From the NCBI RefSeq assembly GCF_000733855.1, contig NZ_JPOJ01000001.1, forward strand, positions 1,488,001 through 1,552,000: 64,000 nt of DNA. The letters are read 5' to 3'. The position numbers were made by a program, and so were the translations under genes. Below are positions 43,752-52,631 of this stretch, piece after piece. This DNA is from Methylomicrobium agile (GTDB taxonomy: Bacteria > Pseudomonadota > Gammaproteobacteria > Methylococcales > Methylomonadaceae). Under the pieces are notes generated by a model. The model was not told the DNA's origin and ran no database searches. It saw only the letters and a list, made by a program, of their open reading frames with translations. Each line of letters starts with the position of its first letter. Positions within the stretch are counted from its first letter, which is position 1.

Positions 43752-45677
43752 TTACGGTAACGGCACCGAGACCGCAACCGGCGCACTCACATTCTGTCTG
43801 CGTCCGGCCGCCCAGAGCGGCAGCGCCATCACGCCAAGGCTGCCCAACCACCGCAACATCTGGCAGTTGGTCACCGTATAAAGCAGCGCGGTCTGCAGGC
43901 GGTCGCCGAAATCGGGATGGGCTTCGATGAAATCGTGGCCGATCATAAAGGCATAGGTTTCGCCGACGATCAGCGCCGGCACCGCCAGAATCAATGCGCC
44001 GGCCAGAAACCTCGGCGGCAGGAGGAAAATGACTGCCGCGATCAACAGCACCCAGCCCTGCATCTGGCTGTAAGTCAGTAAAGTGATGAAAGCGGCGTAA
44101 AGCCGGTCCGCGAAAATGGGGTAAGCGGTCGGGAAATTGGTGCCGGTCATCGTCAGATGCACTTCGAAAACGAGCAGCGCCGCGCCGGCCAGCGCCGCCC
44201 AGGCGCTCAGACGGCATGCGCGGAAACGCGAATTTTCCGTACCGCCGAGCATTTCGGCCAAAACCAGCCGCCAGTTGCGCTCCCCGCCGATGGCGCCGAG
44301 CGCGAGCAGCCCCAGCACGCCGATTACTGGAATATAGGTCAAGGGATAGGGAATGTTCAAATAGCGCCCGTTCAAGCCGAGCGCCTGGGCTTTATAGAAG
44401 GCCAGCGCGACAAAGGTCAAAAACAAATACCGGCTCCACACCGGCACGCAGGCGCAACGCTCCGCGCAACGCAGAAGCTCCGCCCCCCGCTGCAGCAACA
44501 GCGCGCCGAGCGCAATGCCCAAGGCGGCAATCGACAGGGCATGAAAGCGCTCCATATTGTTATAGCTAGTGTACCAGAGGTCGGCGGTCTGATTGACCTG
44601 CAGCGCGCTGAGCAAATGCGCGAAGCCGACGAAAGCTAAAAGCGGCAACGCCGAAAGCGCCGCCAGACGCTTCGCGTAAAATCCGACCGCGATCAGGGTC
44701 AGCAAACCCGCAAACAGGACCCGCTTCGGCCACGCCGGATTTTCGACGACCTTGCCTGTCAAGGGAAACACCAGCTTGCGGTCGACCGAATACAGTCCCC
44801 AATTTGCACCGACCACGCCTTCCAGCTTGCTCTTCCAGGGCTGGTTGAAGGCTTCGACGATGTTGATGTCGAAACCGTTCTTGTTCGCGACCTGCACCAG
44901 CGAACGGATGAATTTCGCCTCGTTCACCACGCTCGGCACCGCCCAGCCCCGCTGGCGTCCCGCGCTCGGCCAGCCCGATTCGCCGATCAGAATCGGTTTG
45001 CCGGGATACGCCTCGCGGATGCGCTGGTAATTCTTCACGATATGCTCGGCGGTTTTGTCGACCGGCAGCGGCTCGTCTTCCCAATACGGCAGGATGTGCA
45101 CGGTGAAGAAATCGACTTCCTTCGCAATTTCGGGATAACGCATGTAAAAAGACCAGACGTCCGCATAGGACACCGGCTGCCTGACCACCTGCTTGACCCG
45201 GCGGATGTAGCTCAACAGCTGCTCGGGCTCGAGTTCTCCGCGCAGCAGCACCTCGTTGCCGACGATCACGCGCGTGATCACGTCAGGGTAATCGTTCGCG
45301 GCCTTGATCAAAGCGGTAATCTCTTCCTCGTTTTCCTTCGCGACGGTCGGCCCGCCGATCCAGGCGCCCTGAATCATCTTCAGGCCGTATTTGCGCGCGA
45401 TCGCCGGCACCCCGGTCAATCCTTTCGAACTCGCGTAGGTACGGATCGTATGGGTTTGGCCGGCCAACAACCGCAGATCCTCGTCGATTTCCTGCGAATT
45501 CGGAAAAACCAGCGTCAACGGACTATGATCCTCGCGAAACGGCGCGAACGATACGCTGTTGACCTTGCCGTCCGGTACGTCCACGCCGGCATCCTGCGGC
45601 AGATTGTTCAGCCAGGTAATCAAGACATTGACGATGACTGCCAACGCAACCAACAAAAGAGTCCGGGCAATTTTCAT
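43752..45677 (-). CDS. GH17-type glucanase/transglucosylase with multi-helix C-terminus
   Basis: A 641-residue membrane protein. TM1 is residues 7-24. Residues ~35-330 form a GH17 barrel; candidate acid/base Glu142 in IVGNEVLLRGEL and nucleophile Glu233 in LIGESGWPSAGRQRGW are present. The rest (about 350-630) has some nine membrane helices. The layout resembles NdvC-like beta-(1-6)-glucan synthase proteins that act on periplasmic glucans, so a beta-glucan transglycosylation role is inferred. The start at 45677 follows the family N-terminus; the longer frame upstream is not supported. Confidence 0.82.
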   Translation of the reverse strand: MKIARTLLLVALAVIVNVLITWLNNLPQDAGVDVPDGKVNSVSFAPFREDHSPLTLVFPNSQEIDEDLRLLAGQTHTIRTYASSKGLTGVPAIARKYGLKMIQGAWIGGPTVAKENEEEITALIKAANDYPDVITRVIVGNEVLLRGELEPEQLLSYIRRVKQVVRQPVSYADVWSFYMRYPEIAKEVDFFTVHILPYWEDEPLPVDKTAEHIVKNYQRIREAYPGKPILIGESGWPSAGRQRGWAVPSVVNEAKFIRSLVQVANKNGFDINIVEAFNQPWKSKLEGVVGANWGLYSVDRKLVFPLTGKVVENPAWPKRVLFAGLLTLIAVGFYAKRLAALSALPLLAFVGFAHLLSALQVNQTADLWYTSYNNMERFHALSIAALGIALGALLLQRGAELLRCAERCACVPVWSRYLFLTFVALAFYKAQALGLNGRYLNIPYPLTYIPVIGVLGLLALGAIGGERNWRLVLAEMLGGTENSRFRACRLSAWAALAGAALLVFEVHLTMTGTNFPTAYPIFADRLYAAFITLLTYSQMQGWVLLIAAVIFLLPPRFLAGALILAVPALIVGETYAFMIGHDFIEAHPDFGDRLQTALLYTVTNCQMLRWLGSLGVMALPLWAAGRRQNVSAPVAVSVPLP

Positions 45678-45850
45678 AGATAGTAAGTGGAGGAAAGCGC
45701 TGGTGAAAATTTGTCCGCTATCATAGCGCCCGGGGCCGGGATTGCCAATGAGGATTGTAGAAGAGGACCGACAACCGTTCCCGGCTGATCGACATTCTCT
45801 ATGGCACGAACCCAAAGGCCGACGGAAAAAAGACTTTCGGTGAATAATCG

Positions 45851-46034
45851 TGTGGATTCAAGCGAAGTTAGTTGTGGATAAGGCTGTGTAAAAAATCGCG
45901 TATCGATTTATCCACAAGTTGTGAACAAATTGGCAGGGATTTTAACGACAGCTTACGCCATAAAACAAGTCCTTGATATTTAAATATTAACGACTCTTAA
46001 ACACATAATTTTCCATAGTAGTAATAATAAATAG
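45851..46034. other. DnaA-box cluster and AT-rich segment, candidate replication origin
   Basis: In the 436-base gap upstream of the GH17 gene two perfect DnaA boxes occur: TGTGGATAA (45873-45881, minus) and TTATCCACA (45908-45916, plus). Between them TGTGTAAAA (45885-45893) fits TTWTNCACA on the minus strand; TGTGGATTC (45851-45859), TGTGAACAA (45920-45928) and TTAAACACA (45997-46005) are weaker. An AT-rich tract follows (about 45975-46045) with a trinucleotide run TAG TAG TAA TAA TAA (46016-46030) resembling a DnaA-trio. Whether this is oriC or a DnaA-regulated promoter cannot be decided here; dnaA, dnaN, gidA and rpmH are not in the window. Confidence 0.55.
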
Positions 46035-46113
46035 ATTTTAGTTCCTTTCATCTTGTTATGATTAAAGCCTCGATACTCCGCCGTCACCCGACCCAGGGTT
46101 GAATACGATAGGG

Positions 46114-48786
46114 CTACGAGGAAGCATGGGAAAGCCAAGTCCGTTCAAAATCGTTAGCGGCAAGCGGATGCCCAAAGTGATAGCCCTGTGCAAGCATACA
46201 TCCCAGCGAGAGAAGCGCGTCAACCTGCTCGGCCTGCTCGACGCCTTCGGCAAGCGTTTCCAACTCCATGCTTTTCCCCATCGCGATGATGGTGCTGACG
46301 GTTGCGTAGTCATTGCGGTCAGTCAGCATGTGGCGTATGAAGGAAATATCGATCTTCAATTTGTTTACCGGAAAACGCTGGAGATAGGAAAGTGAAGAAT
46401 AGCCGGTACCGAAATCGTCGATCGAAAGTGCGAATCCGGCGGAGGCCAGCGCACGAGCGATGTCAACGGCGCGCTCAGGGTCACGCATCATGCCGTTTTC
46501 CGTGAGTTCCAGTTCGATGCGGTTGGCGGCAATGCGATGTTCGCGGGCAATGCGCAGCATCCGATCCACGAAATCGTCATCCTCGAATTGCCGAGTCGCG
46601 ATATTAACGGCCACTTTGCCGGGCATTGGGTAATGCCGTTCCTGCCAAAGCCGCACTTGGTGGCATGCTTCGTGGAGCACCCATTCGCCCAAAGTGCCTA
46701 TCAGACCGCGCTCTTCAGCGATAGGAATGAAATCTGTCGGAGAAATGACGCCTAACTGCGCGTCTTGCCATCTGGCCAATGCTTCGGCACCCGCAAGTCT
46801 GCCGTTCGACAAATGTATCTGGGATTGATAGAAGAGCTGTAGGCCGCCGTTCGACAGCGCCGCTTCCAGGCGTTTCGCCACGGCACGTTTCCGGACGAGG
46901 GCTTCGCCCATTTCGGCGCTGTAGAAGCAATAGCCGCCACCGCCGCCCTTGGCGCGGTACATTGCAATATCGGCATGTTTGAGCAATTCTTCGGTGGACC
47001 GTCCGTCTTCCGGAAAGATCGCAATACCAATGCTGGCGGAAATCGCGAAGCTCTGTCCATTGATCAGAAAGGGCGCGGAAAATGCGCGTCCGATGCGCTC
47101 TGCAATGTGGGAAGCGGCTTCGCTGGAATCGGATGCGATGATCACGAACTCGTCGCCGGAAAGTCTTGCCAGGGTCTCCTCCTCGCGCAACGCCAACCTC
47201 AGGCGATGGGCGACCTCCGAAAGCACGCGATCGCCCGTATCGTGTCCCAAGGTATCGTTAATTTCCTTGAAACGGTTGAGATCGAGAAACAGCAGGGAAA
47301 GCCTTTGAGCGCGACGCTCTGCCGCCGCCAGTTCATGTTTGAAGCGATCCATGAACAGGGCGCGATTGGGCAAGCCGGTCAGCATATCGTAAAAGGCCAG
47401 GTTTTCAATCCGTATCTCGGCGGCTTTGTGTTCGGTAATGTCTTGAACGGTACCCACCGCCCGAACCGGCTGGCAATCATCGTCGAACACCAGCGCAACG
47501 CGCTCTTCCATCCAGCGCGTTTCACCACGCGCCACGATGCGGTGCTGAATGCGATAGGGCACGCCCTTGATGGCTGCTTGCCAGGCAGTACGGAGCATCT
47601 CCCTGTCGTCCGGATGAACGTTGGCGAGGAAGGTGTCGTAACTGATCGGCGTATCTTGGGGAGGATCGAAGGGAAGATCGAAAAGGCGCCCAACTTCGGG
47701 CGTCCAGGTCAGCACCCCGGTCTTGAAATCCAACTTCCAGCTTCCGATATGGGTTATCTCCTGGGCGTGCAGCAAGGTGGCCTCGCTCTCTTTAAGGGCT
47801 TGTTGCAAGCGGACCTGCTCGGTGATGTCTTCCACAACGACCAATAACCGTGCTTCTTCCTCAAGGCGCATACCCGAAAGGGTAACGCGCACAGGATGGC
47901 GCGTGGACTCTCCGACCCGTCCCATTTCGAATAATAGGTCGTGCTGGGCCATGCCGGAATCGCACACTTCAGAGAGCTTGGCGCCAAGTCCATCGGCCGC
48001 GATAACGGCAAGCAGAGAGCGTCCGCGCAGATTGGCTTTGGACAAATCGAAGCGGTCGAGAAATGCGCGATTTGCGGAAAGTACGGTGAAATCGGAGGCC
48101 AAAACGCACAGTCCGTCCGGAATGGCGGAGAACACCCGTTCCGCGTACTCTTGGAGCGCCAGGATCATTCGCCTGTCGGTATGGATATAGGTATCGACGG
48201 CAAGCCCCATATCCAGCAGCACGACTTTGAGCAGCGACTGTAAGGCGGCAATGAAAGCCTCGTGATCCGCTCCCAGTTTTTGCCATATTTCAGGCATGAG
48301 ATCGACGAGATATTTGGCATAGGCGCCGAGATACCATTGCGTTTCCAAACCGATGCGCTGATGGGCAATGCCGGCGCGCAAGCGGTTGCGAATATAGTCG
48401 GAGCCGTAATGTCCGGCCGTGAGAGTGCCGAAGTATTCGGCCTGAGCCTGTTGCAGTCGATCCAATATCGACGAGTCTGTAATGAAGCGGCGCGTTTCCG
48501 GGAAACTTAGCATATGCTCGCAGAAGCGCTTGGCGAATGTGGGCCCTCTATCCTCGAACGCTTCATGGAGCTTTTTTAGATGATGGACATCCGCTTCGGA
48601 GAAGCCGAGGAACGCTTTGCGTGTCGTCACCGCCGCCTCGCTCAGGCCGAGCGCGACGATCATGGATTCGACAGCCTCGCTGATTGGCTTTCTTCCTCCG
48701 GTCTTCATCGCCACCCATTCGGATGAAATAAACCTATCGCCGAGCTTGCTTGCTTGCTTGCTTGCGCAATATTTCTTCCATTTCAC
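46114..48786 (-). CDS. Globin-coupled PAS-PAS-GGDEF-EAL protein
   Basis: An 890-residue soluble haem-sensor c-di-GMP enzyme. A globin-coupled sensor (protoglobin-type) domain covers about 55-195, with the likely proximal His142 in RAGIAHQRIGLETQW. Two PAS domains follow (about 210-330 and 345-455; HIGSWKLDFKTGVLTW, NVHPDDREML). GGDEF has LSGDEFVI with the NRFKEINDTLGHDTGD start, so it is catalytically plausible. EAL is complete: AEALARWQ, NIATRQFED, ELTENGM, DDFGTGYSSLSYL, KIDISFI, ETLAEGVE. A GTG at 48786 is the longest start; an ATG at 48708 gives a shorter protein. It follows the GIY-YIG gene by 15 bases. Confidence 0.93.
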   Translation of the reverse strand: MKWKKYCASKQASKLGDRFISSEWVAMKTGGRKPISEAVESMIVALGLSEAAVTTRKAFLGFSEADVHHLKKLHEAFEDRGPTFAKRFCEHMLSFPETRRFITDSSILDRLQQAQAEYFGTLTAGHYGSDYIRNRLRAGIAHQRIGLETQWYLGAYAKYLVDLMPEIWQKLGADHEAFIAALQSLLKVVLLDMGLAVDTYIHTDRRMILALQEYAERVFSAIPDGLCVLASDFTVLSANRAFLDRFDLSKANLRGRSLLAVIAADGLGAKLSEVCDSGMAQHDLLFEMGRVGESTRHPVRVTLSGMRLEEEARLLVVVEDITEQVRLQQALKESEATLLHAQEITHIGSWKLDFKTGVLTWTPEVGRLFDLPFDPPQDTPISYDTFLANVHPDDREMLRTAWQAAIKGVPYRIQHRIVARGETRWMEERVALVFDDDCQPVRAVGTVQDITEHKAAEIRIENLAFYDMLTGLPNRALFMDRFKHELAAAERRAQRLSLLFLDLNRFKEINDTLGHDTGDRVLSEVAHRLRLALREEETLARLSGDEFVIIASDSSEAASHIAERIGRAFSAPFLINGQSFAISASIGIAIFPEDGRSTEELLKHADIAMYRAKGGGGGYCFYSAEMGEALVRKRAVAKRLEAALSNGGLQLFYQSQIHLSNGRLAGAEALARWQDAQLGVISPTDFIPIAEERGLIGTLGEWVLHEACHQVRLWQERHYPMPGKVAVNIATRQFEDDDFVDRMLRIAREHRIAANRIELELTENGMMRDPERAVDIARALASAGFALSIDDFGTGYSSLSYLQRFPVNKLKIDISFIRHMLTDRNDYATVSTIIAMGKSMELETLAEGVEQAEQVDALLSLGCMLAQGYHFGHPLAANDFERTWLSHASS
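48744..48761. repeat. Tetranucleotide repeat (GCTT) x 4.5
   Basis: GCTT is repeated four and a half times at the extreme 5' end of the globin-GGDEF-EAL frame (AAGC on the coding strand). If translation begins at 48786, copy-number change would shift the reading frame; if it begins at 48708, the repeat is in the leader. Confidence 0.85.
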
Positions 48787-48801
48787 AATGATTGTTATTT
48801 T

Positions 48802-50028
48802 TCATGGACTCATCCGATTGCATGGCGGAGGTGCGCCAAACGTCTCGCAGAAAGCATGATACAACTGCCGTTCCAGAAGACGCCAGTTTGTGCTGACGGC
48901 ACGATACCTTACTCTTGCACCTCCCCCCGCCAGAAGATCGGACAATAGTACATTACCGTTATTGCACCGTAAATGATCGGCCAAACGCTTGCGCAAATTT
49001 CGCGTCGAACCGATATATACGATCCGTGTCCGCTCGGCCGCAAGGGCGGCATCCTGCGGATCGGTTTCCTCGCGCAATACCGAGGAACGTATCTCATAAA
49101 CGCCCGGATGCGACGGAATCGATCCGCTCACCGATTGCTGCGTCATCAGCAGCAAGGGGGAAAATCCCTCGGTTGCCGCCAGATAATCTTCCTTTCCGGC
49201 CCGACGGCGCCGGTCCGGGATAGCGAGATAATGTCGAACGGCTGTCACGGAACGTCTCGACAGGGAAACACCCCATTGTTGCGCCAGAAGAGCCGCGATA
49301 GCGGCATCCGACAAGGGATGCTCGATCCGTCCTTCCATCAGCAAGGATTTTTCCCTTTTGATCAGAACATCGACGCGATGGCAATTGAGTAATCGCTCGC
49401 TGGGAAAGAGTGTGCTCAATGGCTGCAGTTTTCCGTCCGCCATTCTGAAGGAGAGGCCGCGAACAAGGCGGGACAGACGACTGGCGTCGGCAACCTTGAG
49501 TAGATCGGCGCGCTCCAGGAGAATTCGCACCATGTGGATTTGCGGCAGAGCCGCCAATGTCATGGGATCGCCCGACATGAGGTAGTCGGCCTGAACATCG
49601 AGCAGGGTCCGGATCAGAGCATGTGTCATCCGGTTACGGTGATTGATGAGGTGAAGCCGATGAATCGTCGCAGCCAACTTCCGTGAGAGAGCGTGTGCCT
49701 GTCGTAGTTGCCCGATGGCAGACTCGTCGAGATGGTACTCGCGGACGAAACTGGGGCGGTAATAAACGAATTCCGGACGACCCGCCAGCAGGCATATTTC
49801 GCCAAGCCCGCCAGCCGACACGGACGGGTACTCGGGCGAATCTTCGTACAGAACGGCTCGGTCGAGCACCGATGCCTTCACATAGGGATGAAGTATCTGA
49901 AAGCAAGGCGAAGCTTCGGTTTTCTCTACACAGCGGTCATAAGTCTTGAGGGGTAGTGACAGGAATCTGGCGAAAACGATTTTGCCAAGGGTAGCCGCAT
50001 CGAGCTTGCAGTTGGTTTTGGAGGTCAA
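48802..50028 (-). CDS. Sigma-54-like domain fused to GIY-YIG domain
   Basis: A 408-residue protein. Residues ~110-275 resemble the core-binding and DNA-binding parts of sigma-54: TLLDVQADYLMSG, a LKVADASRLSRLVRG helix-turn-helix-like stretch, GKLQPLSTLFPSERLL, and HPLSDAAIAALLAQQWGVSL leading to SRRSVTAVRHYLAIP, which lines up with the RpoN box ARRTVAKYR. The N-terminal activator-interacting glutamine-rich region is missing. Residues ~305-400 are a GIY-YIG domain (HPGVYEIRSS, RIVYIGSTRNLRKRLADHLR). The start is TTG at 50028; the same frame is open 35 codons further without a start codon, so the true 5' end is unsure. It precedes the globin-GGDEF-EAL gene by 15 bases. Confidence 0.78.
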   Translation of the reverse strand: MTSKTNCKLDAATLGKIVFARFLSLPLKTYDRCVEKTEASPCFQILHPYVKASVLDRAVLYEDSPEYPSVSAGGLGEICLLAGRPEFVYYRPSFVREYHLDESAIGQLRQAHALSRKLAATIHRLHLINHRNRMTHALIRTLLDVQADYLMSGDPMTLAALPQIHMVRILLERADLLKVADASRLSRLVRGLSFRMADGKLQPLSTLFPSERLLNCHRVDVLIKREKSLLMEGRIEHPLSDAAIAALLAQQWGVSLSRRSVTAVRHYLAIPDRRRRAGKEDYLAATEGFSPLLLMTQQSVSGSIPSHPGVYEIRSSVLREETDPQDAALAAERTRIVYIGSTRNLRKRLADHLRCNNGNVLLSDLLAGGGARVRYRAVSTNWRLLERQLYHAFCETFGAPPPCNRMSP

Positions 50029-50496
50029 AGTATCTCGGGTCGTCTCAGGAATATGGAAAACAAAGCGCGCGAAAGCCGGTTTTAAGGGCTTGCCAGCCCG
50101 AACTTGCCTGCGCCGGTCTTGGCGCCGCTACGCCAAAGGTAAGCGCCGGAGGTCGATGTGTTCCCAAACGCGCGGCGGCAGCAGCGCATCGTCGGCGGTA
50201 CGGCCTGCTATACAGCGTATGCGTAGTCCGTTCCAAATGCAAGCATGTCTGAAACTGCTGCCGACGCTGAATTACTGGACACGTTGAACAACTTGCCCAG
50301 GATGAGGGCTGCCTGATAATTTATGGCCGCCCTTCCGCCAGCGGCCGGTTCCGGTGGCTGGAAGTGCCTGATCGCCGTGCCCGGTAAGTTGGAATCGTGC
50401 AATTCCTTGAAATTGAAAAACGTTCCTGGACAAGCCGAGCCTTTAGGGCATTGGCCGGACACGGATCAATGAAGTCGGATCGAAGTCGCCGATGGT
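50029..50496. other. Intergenic region, no clear gene
   Basis: About 470 bases upstream of the sigma-54-like/GIY-YIG gene. Short frames on both strands have no family signals. Near 50245 a 23-codon plus-strand frame (SETAADAELLDTLNNLPR) has coding-like composition and could be a gene remnant. Confidence 0.3.
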
Positions 50497-51009
50497 TCAG
50501 ATGTCCATGAACATCATCGGCAGCCCATAGGTCAGGACGAAATAGCTGAACGCCAGAATCAGGCTGGCGGCGCGATGGTAGGTGAAAACCCGGCGCAAGA
50601 TGTAGGCGACGATCGCCAGATACCAAAGCACCAGAAAAACACCGATCAAGATCGAAATTTCTTCCGCATTTTCCCGGTGGTTCATCACCATCCAGAAATA
50701 CAGCCCTTCGGTCACGGTCGCCAGCGTCATGATGAAGTTTTCGCAGACGAAAATCGCGGTGAATAGCTGGTAGAAGTATTGCCGTTTTTTGAGCAGCAGC
50801 AATAGAACGGTAATGGACGAAAACGCCATGATGGTCCTCAGCATCACCTCCAGCGAACCGTCCGCCGGATCCGCGATCAGGCCTTCGACGATCATGCCCG
50901 AGATGAGATAAAAAATCACTGTCTTCCACATGAACGACTTGGAAGGGGTCAAATCAAGCGGGTTATTGTGAAACCAGCAAAGCGCCAGATATTTGGTTAA
51001 TAGACTCAT
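50497..51009 (-). CDS. Hypothetical four-helix membrane protein
   Basis: A 170-residue protein with about four or five helices (TVIFYLISGMIVEGLI, TIMAFSSITVLLLLL, IGVFLVLWYLAIVAYILRRV, SLILAFSYFVLTYGLPMMF) and short loops. No family recognised. Good ATG start and hydrophobic periodicity support a real gene. Function unknown. Confidence 0.72.
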   Translation of the reverse strand: MSLLTKYLALCWFHNNPLDLTPSKSFMWKTVIFYLISGMIVEGLIADPADGSLEVMLRTIMAFSSITVLLLLLKKRQYFYQLFTAIFVCENFIMTLATVTEGLYFWMVMNHRENAEEISILIGVFLVLWYLAIVAYILRRVFTYHRAASLILAFSYFVLTYGLPMMFMDI

Positions 51010-51129
51010 GATCTAAATGCCGCACGAAAACAATGGTTATTAAGGGTCAACAAAACTATCCATTATAACGAGAGCGGAAGTTCATGGGTAGCGGTGGGCA
51101 GAAGGGCTGCCGCCTTGGGAAAAATCCGG

Positions 51130-52014
51130 CTAAGCGCCGAGTTCGGAGAGCAATTGCACCGTCATGCTCTCGGCCTGGCGCCGATAGCCATCGCCGAACA
51201 GATTCAGATGGTTCAGAACATGGTAGAGATTATAGAGCGTCTTGCGGACCGGATAGCCGGCATCGAGCGGCCAGCTTTCATTGTAAGCCTGATAGAAATC
51301 CTTGCCGTAGCCGCCGAACAGTTCGGTCATCGCGATATCGGCTTCGCGGTCGCCGTAATAACAGGCCGGGTCGAAAACGACCGGACGGCCCTGGCTGTCC
51401 GTTGCGCTGTTGCCGGCCCAAAGATCGCCGTGCAGCAGCGAGGGCTGCGGCCGATAGCCGTCGAAGAGCCCGGCCAAGACGCCGCACAGCCGTTTGCCCT
51501 GGGCTTGCAGACGGCCGGCGTAGCCGTTGCTGGCGGCCAGCCGCAACTGGTAACCAAGGCGCTGATCGCGCCAGAATGCAATCCAGTCGTCGCTGCGGGT
51601 ATTGACTTGCGGCGTGCTGCCGATCGTGTTGTCCCGATGCCAGCCGAAATAAGGCTGCCGCGGCCGGTGCAAGTCGGCGAGCTGCTGTCCGAGAAGGCGC
51701 TGGGACTCCCGGGTCGAGGCGCCGAACTCCAGATATTCGAGCACAAGGTATGCCTGCGTCCCGGTTTCGCCATGAATGACCGGAGCCGGCGCGCGGATTG
51801 CGCCGACGGCCGCGATCTCCCGAAGGCCGGCGAATTCGGCCGCAAACATGTCCGCCAGCTCGCGCCGGTTCAGCTTGACGAAATACGACCGGTCCCGGCC
51901 TTGCAAACGGTAGGCCGAGTTGATGTCGCCGCCGCCCAGGGGCTGTGCGGCGGCAAAATGAAAGTCGCGGCCGGTTTCGAGACGGATTCGATCGGAAATC
52001 GCCTGCCAGTTCAT
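51130..52014 (-). CDS. Fructosamine kinase family protein
   Basis: A 294-residue kinase of the FN3K/YniA family, which phosphorylates glycation products on protein amines. PLGGGDINSAYRLQGRDRSYFVKLN is the nucleotide-binding part, and LLHGDLWAGNSATDSQGRPVVFDPACYYGDREADIAMTELFGG carries the HGDLWxGN catalytic loop and the DP metal motif. Standard length. Confidence 0.94.
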   Translation of the reverse strand: MNWQAISDRIRLETGRDFHFAAAQPLGGGDINSAYRLQGRDRSYFVKLNRRELADMFAAEFAGLREIAAVGAIRAPAPVIHGETGTQAYLVLEYLEFGASTRESQRLLGQQLADLHRPRQPYFGWHRDNTIGSTPQVNTRSDDWIAFWRDQRLGYQLRLAASNGYAGRLQAQGKRLCGVLAGLFDGYRPQPSLLHGDLWAGNSATDSQGRPVVFDPACYYGDREADIAMTELFGGYGKDFYQAYNESWPLDAGYPVRKTLYNLYHVLNHLNLFGDGYRRQAESMTVQLLSELGA

Positions 52015-52054
52015 TAGCGTTTTTACCCTGCGGAAAAGAATGAAGAGAACTCAT

Positions 52055-52098
52055 AAAAAGAGCCGCGGCGGAAAACCTCGGAATCTCTACCGCAGCTC
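52055..52098 (-). terminator. Rho-independent terminator (minus strand)
   Basis: On the minus strand GAGCTGCGG and CCGCGGCTC form a 9-bp stem with one G-U-type mismatch, followed by TTTTT. It directly follows the gene at 52107-52529. Confidence 0.7.
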
Positions 52099-52106
52099 TC
52101 CAAGGT

Positions 52107-52529
52107 TTATTTCCGAGGGGTTTTGCGTGCTTTCTTTGTCTTGGCCTTGGCCTTGGCTTTGGACTGGATTCGAGGTTTAGCCTGGGTTTTCGCGGCAGCC
52201 TCGTGGTGGCCCTTCGGTTCATGCCGTTCGGTGGTTCTGCCCGCTTCCTGCGCCTCCTGATCGGTCCGCGTTTGCTTGTCGTTGTTGATTTCGCCGGATG
52301 CGGAACCCGGTTCCCGCGGCGTATCGCGAAATCCCCGCCGTTCCTCGGCCCGTGCCCTGCCGCGGACATTATCTTCGTCCCTCGACTGTCTATTGCGGGT
52401 GATTTCGCTCGATTCCCAACCTCCTCTCCTCTCCTGGCCGATATCCTTATCCTGTTGCGCATTAGCGCCGCCGGAAACGGCGAGCAACAAAACAATCCCG
52501 GACGTGGTAAAGCACCGAACAATTTTCAT
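52107..52529 (-). CDS. Secreted basic protein with Lys/Ala-rich tail
   Basis: A 140-residue protein with a signal peptide (VRCFTTSGIVLLLAVSGGANA) and a highly charged, low-complexity body (Arg, Glu, Gln, Asn). The last 35 residues are Lys/Ala/Thr-rich (AKPRIQSKAKAKAKTKKARK), like histone H1 tails, which are also found in some bacterial nucleoid proteins, but here placed on an exported protein. No family recognised. A hairpin terminator follows the stop. Confidence 0.68.
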   Translation of the reverse strand: MKIVRCFTTSGIVLLLAVSGGANAQQDKDIGQERRGGWESSEITRNRQSRDEDNVRGRARAEERRGFRDTPREPGSASGEINNDKQTRTDQEAQEAGRTTERHEPKGHHEAAAKTQAKPRIQSKAKAKAKTKKARKTPRK

Positions 52530-52631
52530 AAAGCCTCCAGTCTAAAATGCTGTTTCCGGAACCCGGCCGAAGCGAAGGCTTGGCAATCGAGAGCGCTATC
52601 CAATTTGAAATTCGATCTATGAAAATTCAAA

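Noticed and set aside
43679-43930. Plus-strand frame between Uma2 and the GH17 gene
   Set aside because: It overlaps the 3' end of the GH17 gene and has no family signal.
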